In this document: positions 1-5,533 of the stretch, piece by piece
Position numbering within the stretch: the stretch's first letter is position 1
How the letters are laid out: every line of letters begins with the position of its first letter
Assembly (NCBI GenBank): GCA_947449515.1
Contig: CANFSD010000126.1
Coordinates: 1 to 5,533 of the forward strand
Reading direction: 5' to 3'
Length of the DNA stretch: 5,533 nt
Source of the DNA: Bacteroidota bacterium
GTDB lineage: Bacteria > Bacteroidota > Bacteroidia > UKL13-3
The notes under the pieces: model-generated
The model's input: the letters and a program-made list of their open reading frames with translations, nothing else
Database searches by the model: none
Told to the model about the DNA's origin: nothing
Program-made: the position numbers and the translations under genes

Positions 1-1224
1 AAAAATGAAGGAGATAGATTGAAACTATCTGCTGATTATGCTTCGATAGCAAATTATTGGAAATATTATATTGGTCAAACCGAGCAATTAAAAAGATTAA
101 AGGTTGTAAGTTTCAAAAAAGAGGCAGAGGCTAAATTTTATGATTTCTCAAAAGGTAATGCGCAATATGAAAACGTTTTAGGAAATGTAGAGAAAGCATA
201 TGTTGCCTATCGTCCTATTGCATTACAAAGGATTTATTTAAGTGAAGGTATTTTTGGTGTTTCTATGAATGCAATGGCAAGTGGTTTAATTTCATACGCA
301 AACAATGCCAAGGACAATAAAGATACTGCCGCTGCAAACAAGGCAATTAAAGCCTCTTTAGCTAATGCAGAAGATTTTTACAGCTCATTTTTCCCTTCAG
401 CTGATGAAAAGATTTTAGCTCAAATTTTGGAAATGTATTACAACAATATTCCTGTTGAGCAGCAAGCACCATTTATGGCTACTATTTTAAAATCTAAAGG
501 AAAAACCAATACAGAGAAATTCCAAAACTATGCTAAAATGGTATATGCAAAGAGTTTCTTAGTAAGCAGAGAAAAATTTGAGGCGTTCTGCAGTGCACCT
601 AGTTATAAGAAATTAATGGCTGATCCTTGTTTTGCAATGGTATATGCCTTTAACAACAATTATTTAACCAATTACAAACCACAGGTAGATGCGTTTACCG
701 CAGCAATTGGTCCTGAAGCCAGAGCTTATGTGAGAGGATTAATGGAAATGAATCCAGGTAAAACATTTTACCCAGACGCCAATTCATCTTTACGTTTAAC
801 ATATGGTTCTGTGCAAGCGTATGAGCCTAAAGATGCTGTTAAATTTGATTACATGACCACCTTAGATGGTGTAATGGAGAAATACGATCCAAAGAATTTT
901 GAATTTAATGCACCACAAAAATTAATTGATTTATACAATGCCAAAGATTTTGGTATTTATAAAAGAGCAGATGGCAAAATGCCAGTTGCCTTTATTACCA
1001 ACAATGATATTACAGGTGGTAATTCTGGCAGTCCGGTAATTGATGGTGAAGGCCAATTAATTGGTTTGGCTTTTGATGGCAATTGGGAAGCTATGAGTGG
1101 CGATATTGTATTTGACGAAAAATACAAGCGTACCATTAACGTAGATATTCGCTATGTTTTGTTCTTAATTGACAAATTAGGTGGCGCACCACACATTGTT
1201 GCAGAAATGAAATTGATACAATAA
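1..1224 (+). CDS. S46 family dipeptidyl-peptidase, DPP7-like (5' truncated by window edge)
   Basis: This is the C-terminal 407 residues of a periplasmic S46 serine exopeptidase, an enzyme that removes dipeptides from the N-terminus of oligopeptides. The frame is open to base 1, so the TTG at 19 is not a real start; family members run to about 710-720 residues, so roughly 310 are missing, including the catalytic His and Asp. The segment ASIANYWK near the start is typical of the family helical domain. The nucleophile motif GGNSGSPV carries the catalytic Ser at codon 1024-1026, 66 residues from the C-terminus, as in Porphyromonas DPP11. Eighteen residues after that Ser is a Gly (1078-1080, in FDGNWE). 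From the published family, Gly here marks DPP7-type preference for hydrophobic P1 residues, whereas Arg marks Asp/Glu-specific DPP11. Family assignment is very secure; the specificity is inferred. Confidence 0.95.
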   Translation, partial: KNEGDRLKLSADYASIANYWKYYIGQTEQLKRLKVVSFKKEAEAKFYDFSKGNAQYENVLGNVEKAYVAYRPIALQRIYLSEGIFGVSMNAMASGLISYANNAKDNKDTAAANKAIKASLANAEDFYSSFFPSADEKILAQILEMYYNNIPVEQQAPFMATILKSKGKTNTEKFQNYAKMVYAKSFLVSREKFEAFCSAPSYKKLMADPCFAMVYAFNNNYLTNYKPQVDAFTAAIGPEARAYVRGLMEMNPGKTFYPDANSSLRLTYGSVQAYEPKDAVKFDYMTTLDGVMEKYDPKNFEFNAPQKLIDLYNAKDFGIYKRADGKMPVAFITNNDITGGNSGSPVIDGEGQLIGLAFDGNWEAMSGDIVFDEKYKRTINVDIRYVLFLIDKLGGAPHIVAEMKLIQ

Positions 1225-1241
1225 CTGAAATTTAAAATTTG

Positions 1242-1274
1242 AAGGCCCCAAGCAATGCTTGGGGCTTTTTTTTT
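1242..1274 (+). terminator. Intrinsic terminator of the S46 peptidase gene
   Basis: A perfect 9-bp stem GCCCCAAGC (1245-1253) with loop AAT pairs with GCTTGGGGC (1257-1265) and is followed directly by nine T (1266-1274). It begins 20 bases after the peptidase stop and separates that gene from the phosphate operon. There is only a short A stretch on the left side, so it should work mainly on the plus strand. Confidence 0.93.
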
Positions 1275-1285
1275 GCGCAAAATTT

Positions 1286-1295
1286 GGTTCGAACC
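1286..1295. repeat. 10-bp perfect palindrome GGTTCGAACC
   Basis: GGTTCGAACC is its own reverse complement. It is flanked by ATTT on the left and, after one extra G, AAAT on the right, so the symmetry extends with a single bulge over 1282-1300. It lies between the peptidase terminator and the phosphate operon promoter, about 100 bases upstream of the -7 element. It could be a regulator site or chance. It resembles a tRNA T-arm, but no tRNA surrounds it. Confidence 0.35.
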
Positions 1296-1362
1296 GAAAT
1301 GAAATACAAGACTTTTATAGTAAAACAGCTGACTTCTATAGAGATATGACTCCATATTAAGT

Positions 1363-1380
1363 AATTGTCAACATACAATT
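1363..1380. promoter_or_regulatory. Possible operator: inverted repeat upstream of the DUF47-pit operon
   Basis: AATTGT (1363-1368) and ACAATT (1375-1380) form a perfect 6-bp inverted repeat with a 6-base spacer, CAACAT. The right half-site ends 17 bases before the -7 element, so the repeat covers the region where a -33 element would sit. The position and 12-base centre spacing fit a dimeric DNA-binding protein. No known Bacteroidota phosphate regulator site is recognised, so function is inferred from geometry only, and AT-rich sequence raises the chance of coincidence. Confidence 0.35.
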
Positions 1381-1397
1381 TATAGGAACAAATATTT

Positions 1398-1405
1398 TAA
1401 ATTTG
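1398..1405 (+). promoter_or_regulatory. Probable Bacteroidota -7 promoter element for the DUF47-pit-DUF4920 operon
   Basis: TAAATTTG matches the Bacteroidota primary-sigma -7 consensus TAnnTTTG at all fixed positions. It would place transcription start near 1409-1413, giving a leader of only about 12-16 bases before the ATG at 1425. No TTG is found at the usual 17-23 base spacing upstream; the nearest, at 1365-1367, is 30 bases away. The promoter would therefore be weak or helped by an activator, or the match could be fortuitous. Confidence 0.45.
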
Positions 1406-1424
1406 GAACGTAATAAAACCAAAT

Positions 1425-2072
1425 ATGAATTTCAATAATATTATTCAATTGTTTACTCCAAAAGACAAAGTGTTTTTTTCATTGTTTGAACAAGTTGCAT
1501 TCAATGTTGCCGAAATGGGTAAATTATTGAGAGAGGTTGTAACTGAAACCGATTTCGACAAAAGGTCGAGTATCATTAATAAAGTTACCGATTTAGAGCA
1601 TAAAAACGACGATGTTACCCATGAAATTTTCACTCAATTAGGAAAGAATTTTATTACCCCATTTGACAGAGAGGACATTCATTATTTGGCAACAGCTTTA
1701 GACGACATTTGTGATTACATATACACCACCGCAAAAAAGATTAATTTATATAAGGTTAATCCCAATGACAGCGCTATTCAAAAAATGGCAGAAATAATTG
1801 AAAAGGGTGCAGATTCTATAAAAATTGCTGTTTTGGAATTACGAAATTTGAAAAACATGCAAAATATTACTGATGCTATTATTAGAGTTAAGAGTTATGA
1901 AAACCAAGCTGACGATATTTTTGACATGTGTGTAGAGCAATTATTTGAATCAGAAACTGATATTAAAATGCTCATTAAAAAACGTGAAATTTATAAAGTA
2001 ATGGAAATTGTTACTGATAAATTTGAGGATGCGGCAAACGTAATGGAATCAATTGTAGTCAAATACGCTTAA
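1425..2072 (+). CDS. DUF47 family PhoU-like protein, partner of the phosphate permease
   Basis: This cytoplasmic all-helical protein (215 residues, normal length for DUF47/PhoU_div) resembles PhoU and is generally thought to regulate PiT-type phosphate transporters. It has no signal peptide or membrane segment. PhoU-style acidic ExxxD/DxxxD metal-binding patterns are visible at E58-D62, D93-D97, E159-D163, E194-D198 and D198-D202, and FITPFDREDIHYL (76-88) is the recognisable family core. The start has no Shine-Dalgarno sequence but follows an A-rich leader, as usual in Bacteroidota. The pit gene starts 12 bases after its stop, the classic DUF47-PiT pairing. Control of the transporter by this protein is inferred from family and neighbour, not shown here. 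Confidence 0.93.
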   Translation: MNFNNIIQLFTPKDKVFFSLFEQVAFNVAEMGKLLREVVTETDFDKRSSIINKVTDLEHKNDDVTHEIFTQLGKNFITPFDREDIHYLATALDDICDYIYTTAKKINLYKVNPNDSAIQKMAEIIEKGADSIKIAVLELRNLKNMQNITDAIIRVKSYENQADDIFDMCVEQLFESETDIKMLIKKREIYKVMEIVTDKFEDAANVMESIVVKYA

Positions 2073-2084
2073 TCCTTTGACTAC

Positions 2085-3482
2085 ATGACATTTTTAGTAG
2101 TAATTATCATTCTTGCTTTAATTTTTGATTTCATTAATGGGTTTCATGATGCGGCAAATTCTATAGCCACTATTGTTTCTACTAAGGTATTAACACCCGT
2201 ACAGGCTGTTATTTGGGCCGCCTTTTTCAACTTTGTGGCCTTCTTTATTTTTAAGGACCATGCCGTTGCCAATACAATTGGCAAAACAGTGCATAGTCAA
2301 TTTGTTACTTTAGATGTAATTTTTGCTGGTATTATTGCGGCCATTTTATGGAACTTATTAACGTGGTGGTATGGCATTCCTTCCTCTTCCTCACACACCT
2401 TAATTGGCGGATTTGCCGGGGCAGCAATTACCCATGCCTATATGTATAATAATGGCTTGAGTATTCCTGATATTGTTGAAATGGATAAGATTACAAAAAC
2501 CATTTTATTTATTTTTATAGCTCCAATAATGGGAATGGTGATTTCCATGTTTATTACCCTTGTAACTATTATTCAAAATATCTGGAAAAGAGTGGCCATC
2601 ATTTGCTTGGCTGCAATAGGTACATTTTTTCTTTTTAACTCTTTAGAACAAAAAAAATTAGCTGAAAATCTATCAAAATTTTACCACATTGAAGAAATCA
2701 AACATGAGGTATTAATTCATCCCGAATTTCAATTAAAATTAGATTCTGCACTTTTAAAAGTTGCTGCTGCAAAGCCATTGTTAAAGGACTATGACAAACT
2801 GGGTGCAAAAGAACTTGCACATCAAATTGCGAGCAAAATTGATGCCAATGCAAATGAATTAAAATTGACCAAAGACTTAGAGATGGCAGACAATTCACTA
2901 ATTTCATGGGGAATAATGTTGGTTGTTTTTATTTTTATTTGCACCTATGTTTATGTAGAAAAAGTTAAAACACCAAATGCATTTAAAGTTGCTAGAATGT
3001 TTAAAAAACTTCAATTGCTTTCATCTGCAGCCTTTAGTATTGGACACGGTGGCAACGATTCACAAAAGGTAATGGGAATAATTGCAGCAGCAATGATAGC
3101 CAATGGAAATATCACAGATATGAAACAAATGCCAGATTGGGTTCCTTTGGCCTGTTATGCTGCCATTGGCATTGGTACATTAAGCGGTGGTTGGAAAATT
3201 ATTAAAACCATGGGATCAAAAATTACCAAGGTAACGCCATTGGAGGGCGTAAGTGCAGAAAGTGCTGGTGCGTTAACCTTATTTATGACCGAACAAATGG
3301 GAATTCCAGTAAGTACCACCCATACCATTACAGGTTCAATCATTGGTGTTGGTGCTACTAAACGCTTATCTGCTGTAAGATGGGGTGTTACAGTTAGTTT
3401 GCTTTGGGCATGGGTATTAACAATTCCTATTAGTGCCGCTGTTGCTGCAATCACTTATTACGTAATTAGTTTATTCCATTAA
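2085..3482 (+). CDS. pit: PiT family inorganic phosphate permease with an extra central helical domain
   Basis: An inner-membrane secondary transporter for phosphate, by family a cation-coupled, low-affinity system (465 residues). Both halves of the family's internal repeat are visible: GFHDAANSIATIV (19-31) with GIPSSSSHTLIG (97-108), and GHGGND (320-325) with GIPVSTTHTITG (406-417). Hydrophobic segments lie near 2-18, 38-56, 75-95, 104-121, 139-163, 170-186, 272-292, 329-341, 352-372 and 432-463. Between the segments at 170-186 and 272-292 sits a soluble, Lys/Glu/Ala/Leu-rich helical region of about 80 residues (188-269) absent from compact bacterial PiT proteins. Lys168-Arg169 before one flanking helix and a Lys-rich stretch after the other suggest the insert is periplasmic. 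The gene is sandwiched between its DUF47 partner and a lipoprotein gene in one operon. Phosphate as substrate is the family norm; sulfate or other anions cannot be excluded. Confidence 0.96.
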   Translation: MTFLVVIIILALIFDFINGFHDAANSIATIVSTKVLTPVQAVIWAAFFNFVAFFIFKDHAVANTIGKTVHSQFVTLDVIFAGIIAAILWNLLTWWYGIPSSSSHTLIGGFAGAAITHAYMYNNGLSIPDIVEMDKITKTILFIFIAPIMGMVISMFITLVTIIQNIWKRVAIICLAAIGTFFLFNSLEQKKLAENLSKFYHIEEIKHEVLIHPEFQLKLDSALLKVAAAKPLLKDYDKLGAKELAHQIASKIDANANELKLTKDLEMADNSLISWGIMLVVFIFICTYVYVEKVKTPNAFKVARMFKKLQLLSSAAFSIGHGGNDSQKVMGIIAAAMIANGNITDMKQMPDWVPLACYAAIGIGTLSGGWKIIKTMGSKITKVTPLEGVSAESAGALTLFMTEQMGIPVSTTHTITGSIIGVGATKRLSAVRWGVTVSLLWAWVLTIPISAAVAAITYYVISLFH

Positions 3483-3483
3483 G

Positions 3484-3864
3484 ATGAAAAGACTTTTATT
3501 AATAGCTTTTAGCGCCCTATTTTTGGCATGTAATAACGACCCAAGGGCCAAAATGACTAGCACGGGTAGCTTTGGGGAAAAGTTTGAAATTGCCAATGAT
3601 ATGAAGGAGATAAATACACTAAATTTGAGTGACAGTAGTATTTATGATATACATCAAATTAGTGGAACCATTGAAAAGTATTGCAAAGGTGAAGGCTGTT
3701 GGATGACCCTTAAAGCAAACAATTCTTTTGTAAGGGTTGATACAAAGGACAAAAAATTTGTATTGCCTAAAAACATAGATGGGAAGAAAGCTATTGCCAA
3801 CGGTCAGTTTATTTTGGAAGACAATGAGCTGAGTTTTGAAGCAACAGGTATTGTTATTGAGTAA
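3484..3864 (+). CDS. DUF4920-like lipoprotein coupled to the phosphate permease gene
   Basis: A 126-residue probable lipoprotein of unknown function. A short signal peptide (KR at 2-3, hydrophobic 4-15) ends in FLAC with Cys16 as the likely lipidation site; Phe at -3 makes the lipobox slightly unusual. The mature part matches my recollection of the DUF4920 pattern: a short strand leading to YCKGEGCWMTL (66-76), then a VDTKDKKFVLPKNIDGK segment (85-101) and a final strand series, suggesting a small beta barrel. Cys67 and Cys72 before Trp73 could bind a metal or form a disulfide. The ATG starts one base after the pit stop codon, so translation is almost certainly coupled and the gene belongs to the phosphate operon, ending at a terminator. 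No function is established; an envelope role in phosphate or metal handling is speculation. Confidence 0.85.
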   Translation: MKRLLLIAFSALFLACNNDPRAKMTSTGSFGEKFEIANDMKEINTLNLSDSSIYDIHQISGTIEKYCKGEGCWMTLKANNSFVRVDTKDKKFVLPKNIDGKKAIANGQFILEDNELSFEATGIVIE

Positions 3865-3877
3865 TTCTTAAATCAAT

Positions 3878-3913
3878 AAAAAAGCCCGTTTAGATTACTA
3901 AACGGGCTTTTTT
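3878..3913. terminator. Bidirectional intrinsic terminator between convergent genes
   Basis: Six A (3878-3883), a perfect 10-bp stem GCCCGTTTAG (3884-3893), loop ATTA, CTAAACGGGC (3898-3907) and six T (3908-3913) form a fully symmetrical structure. Read on plus it ends the DUF47-pit-DUF4920 operon 13 bases after its last stop. Read on minus it ends the sigma-factor cluster, with only two bases between the stop codon of the 81-residue gene and the U-tract side of the structure. Confidence 0.95.
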
Positions 3914-3915
3914 GT

Positions 3916-4161
3916 TTAAGCTTCTTCAAGTTGTGCGGCAGATTGTTGTGAATATTCCATTATCAAATCAATGGAAGTTGGAGAAGGTTCGGCGCCTAGC
4001 TTTTCTAGAACTAGCATACCTTCTTTTAAGTTAGACAAACTGTTTTGTAGGCTTGAACTGCTGAGAATAGCACTTTCAATTTGTGCTTTTTCTGTTGGCG
4101 AAAGTTCATTGTACAAATACAAGAGAAGATCATTTTCGGTGTAGTTATTTGCCATAAGCAT
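3916..4161 (-). CDS. Small conserved-type protein resembling a zinc-less anti-sigma N-terminal domain
   Basis: An 81-residue acidic, helical, soluble protein with no signal peptide, membrane segment or cysteine. The stretch LLLYLYNELSPTEKAQIE (12-29) closely follows the pattern of anti-sigma zinc-finger (zf-HC2) N-termini, roughly 'L-x-x-Y-x-x-x-E-L-S-P-x-E'. The His and two Cys that would bind zinc are replaced by small or non-polar residues (ILSSSSL). A C-terminal SPTSIDLIMEYS (60-71) is followed by a Gln/Ala/Glu tail. Similar small proteins are familiar to me from Bacteroidota as uncharacterised proteins. It is the last gene of a minus-strand cluster headed by an ECF sigma factor, 70 bases after the exported-protein gene. 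The ATG at 4161 has an A-rich leader; a second ATG at 4155 is possible. An anti-sigma or adaptor role is inference. Confidence 0.7.
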   Translation of the reverse strand: MLMANNYTENDLLLYLYNELSPTEKAQIESAILSSSSLQNSLSNLKEGMLVLEKLGAEPSPTSIDLIMEYSQQSAAQLEEA

Positions 4162-4231
4162 GTTTTTACTTTGTATTGAAAAAACGCTACTGTTGGCATT
4201 CTTATTTTATTTGCACATTCATTTTTTGAAC

Positions 4232-4810
4232 CTAATACTCAAAAGCTAAGTTAGTTGGCTGATTCTGAGGCGCATTTTCTTTAGGATAGGGAATGGTAGT
4301 AGCAATTGTTTGATCTACCACTTCAAAGCTTAAATCATCGAACCATAATTGGCCATCACCGCTGAGCAGGGCGCCATAGGCAATATTAGTGGCTTTCTTG
4401 GGCACATCTACTATGATTTCACATTTCACCCAATCTGTATTGCCTTTAATTTTTCGGTTCGACATATTATCAAATACATAGGGATCACTTGACTTTTGAC
4501 CATCTATTCTTAACCAAAATCCCCCCCAACCTGAAACCTCAGAAGTTTTAATATAACCAGACATTTTTAAACGTTTGCCAGCATAATTGCCAGGAACGAG
4601 GTTTTGAACCAAGGTGCCAAATCCGCGGGTGCGTGTACCTTCCGACCTTATTGTTGCTGCGTTGCTGCCATTTATTCCTGCGCCTATATCGATCCCTATT
4701 TGGTAACGATCTGGGTTGCTGCCGGCCTTGTACCAGCCTTTTGGAATGTCGAATGAAAACAGTGCTACCAGAACTACCAGTAACAATGCTACTTGTGCTT
4801 TAGCTTTCAT
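4232..4810 (-). CDS. Exported or membrane-anchored beta-sandwich-like protein of unknown function
   Basis: A 192-residue protein with an N-terminal hydrophobic segment (7-20 after Lys2 and Lys4) acting as signal peptide or anchor; no clear signal peptidase site or lipobox is seen. The body (24-166) is rich in aromatic and Gly residues and reads as a jelly-roll/galactose-binding-like domain: GWYKAGSNPDRYQIGID (25-41), GFGTLVQN (63-70), KRLKMSGYIKT (79-89), GWGGFWLRIDG (94-104), TNIAYGALLSG (141-151), QLWFDDLSFEV (154-164). From memory, the same domain pattern occurs at the C-terminus of some AraC/MerR-type regulators and in exported Bacteroidota proteins, where it is thought to bind a ligand, perhaps carbohydrate. 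A Pro/Asn/Gln-rich tail (170-192) follows. It lies 63 bases downstream of the ECF sigma gene on the same strand, so co-transcription is likely. No catalytic residues are recognised. Confidence 0.82.
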   Translation of the reverse strand: MKAKAQVALLLVVLVALFSFDIPKGWYKAGSNPDRYQIGIDIGAGINGSNAATIRSEGTRTRGFGTLVQNLVPGNYAGKRLKMSGYIKTSEVSGWGGFWLRIDGQKSSDPYVFDNMSNRKIKGNTDWVKCEIIVDVPKKATNIAYGALLSGDGQLWFDDLSFEVVDQTIATTIPYPKENAPQNQPTNLAFEY

Positions 4811-4873
4811 AACAATAAAAAATTAAGGGTTAAAAAAAAGGAGTTGAACTGGGAATAGAAAAATAGCCAATAG

Positions 4874-5452
4874 CTATAATTGTACCCCTTGCGCAACCAT
4901 CATCTTGCGTAAATTATTTAGGGCGTAGCGCATACGACCAAGCGCTGTATTGATACTCACGCCAGTTTTGTCGGATATTTCTTTGAAGCTCATATCACCC
5001 CAATGACGCATAATGAGCACCTCACGTTGCTCCTCAGGAAGCAATTTAATAAGGTTTTTCAATTGGTGTTCTGATTGTCTTTGCATGATTTGGTCTTCTT
5101 TGCTTTCTTCGGCAATAACCAAATAATCAAAAATACCGTTTCCTTCACTATCGGTGATGGTCACATCGCGTTTCATTTTGCGTATATAATCAATGGTAAG
5201 GTTGCGGCCAACCCTAACAGCCCATCCGCCAAATTTACCTTCCTCATTGTAATTACCAGAACGCAATGTTTTGATAATTTTAATGAAGGTCTCTTGGAAA
5301 ATATCTTCCGCCAAAGGACGATCGCGAACGATTAAATAAATAGCAGAAAAGATACTACGCTTGTGGCGTTTGATCAGTTCTTCAAGAGCAGTTTGTGTGC
5401 CGGATTGGTATAGCTTTACCAGTTCGTGGTCACTAATTTTCTGCATGTTCAT
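4874..5452 (-). CDS. ECF-type sigma-70 family RNA polymerase sigma factor
   Basis: A 192-residue sigma factor with only regions 2 and 4, the usual size for the ECF group; it directs RNA polymerase to a specific promoter set. Region 2 spans about 22-95 and includes the core-binding segment AEDIFQETFIKI (48-59) and the promoter-melting/-10 recognition part FGGWAVRVGRNLTIDYIRK (74-92). An acidic linker (96-128) leads to region 4 (131-184) with LLPEEQREVL (137-146) and the helix-turn-helix MSFKEISDKTGVSINTALG (154-172). The ATG at 5452 is preceded by an A/T-rich leader without Shine-Dalgarno; the ATG at 5446 (Met3) is an equally possible start. It heads a minus-strand cluster with the exported protein and the anti-sigma-like protein. 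No membrane anti-sigma (FecR type) or TonB receptor follows, so it is not the common iron/glycan-sensing arrangement. The regulon cannot be predicted. Confidence 0.95.
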   Translation of the reverse strand: MNMQKISDHELVKLYQSGTQTALEELIKRHKRSIFSAIYLIVRDRPLAEDIFQETFIKIIKTLRSGNYNEEGKFGGWAVRVGRNLTIDYIRKMKRDVTITDSEGNGIFDYLVIAEESKEDQIMQRQSEHQLKNLIKLLPEEQREVLIMRHWGDMSFKEISDKTGVSINTALGRMRYALNNLRKMMVAQGVQL

Positions 5453-5533
5453 GGTTGTAATGATTAAAAGGTAAAACCAAGAGGAAAAATTAGTGTAGAT
5501 TTTTATCTATAAGCTATATGTTTTTGTGATTGT

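Noticed and set aside
19..21. TTG as the start codon of the S46 peptidase
   Set aside because: The frame is open to base 1 and the encoded sequence begins inside the family helical domain, so the gene starts outside the window.
1286..1295. T-arm-like GGTTCGAACC as part of a tRNA gene
   Set aside because: No acceptor stem, D-arm or anticodon arm can be assembled from the upstream bases, which include the peptidase terminator.
1152..1355. Minus-strand open frame overlapping the peptidase end and terminator
   Set aside because: It runs antisense through the conserved C-terminus of the peptidase and the terminator hairpin, and its product has no recognisable features.
3155..3454. 99-codon minus-strand open frame inside the permease gene
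   Set aside because: It is antisense to strongly conserved PiT motifs; its hydrophobic product is a by-product of the membrane protein on the other strand.
4178..4203. Minus-strand hairpin upstream of the 81-residue gene (AATGC / GCGTT) as a terminator
   Set aside because: It needs G-U wobble pairs, has an 8-base loop, and the T-run is consumed by the extended stem; not convincing against read-through from the exported-protein gene.
4863..4877. Minus-strand hairpin ATAGC-TATTG-GCTAT followed by T-run at the sigma stop codon, as a terminator
   Set aside because: The stem is only 5 bp and mostly A/T; too weak to support an intrinsic terminator, though mild attenuation is possible.
5075..5335. 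Plus-strand open frame inside the sigma gene
   Set aside because: It is antisense to the well-conserved sigma region 2 and linker, with no leader or family resemblance.
5485..5492. TAATTTTT on the minus strand as a -7 element for the sigma gene
   Set aside because: It lacks the final G of TAnnTTTG and has no TTG at a suitable distance upstream within the window.

Overview
The window looks like chromosomal DNA of a Bacteroidota species. The protein families (S46 dipeptidyl-peptidase, DUF47/PiT phosphate module, DUF4920 lipoprotein, Bacteroidota-type ECF sigma factor), the AT-rich composition, the lack of Shine-Dalgarno sequences, the A-rich leaders and a TAnnTTTG-type -7 element all point that way. 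I cannot name the genus. I see no insertion sequence, CRISPR array, tRNA or rRNA.

Layout. (1) Positions 1-1224, plus strand: the C-terminal half of an S46 serine peptidase cut by the window edge, closed by a strong intrinsic terminator. (2) Positions 1225-1424: a 200-base intergenic region with two inverted repeats and a -7 promoter element, upstream of a three-gene plus-strand operon. The operon encodes a DUF47 PhoU-like regulator, a PiT phosphate permease with an extra helical domain of about 80 residues, and a small DUF4920 lipoprotein whose start lies one base after the permease stop. (3) Positions 3878-3913: a symmetrical bidirectional terminator between convergent genes. (4) Positions 3916-5452, minus strand, in transcription order: an ECF sigma factor, an exported beta-rich domain protein, and an 81-residue protein resembling an anti-sigma N-terminal domain that has lost its zinc ligands.

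How the genes work together. The middle operon is a low-affinity phosphate uptake unit: PiT moves phosphate, the DUF47 protein probably controls it from the cytoplasm, and the lipoprotein is an unexplained envelope partner. The right-hand cluster reads as a transcription-control unit in which the last gene may regulate the sigma factor; this is inference from gene order and a motif-level resemblance. The peptidase is functionally separate and supplies dipeptides from extracellular protein. Nothing here is a clearly new system. The most interesting leads are the zinc-less anti-sigma-like protein, the lipoprotein coupled to the permease, and the permease insert.
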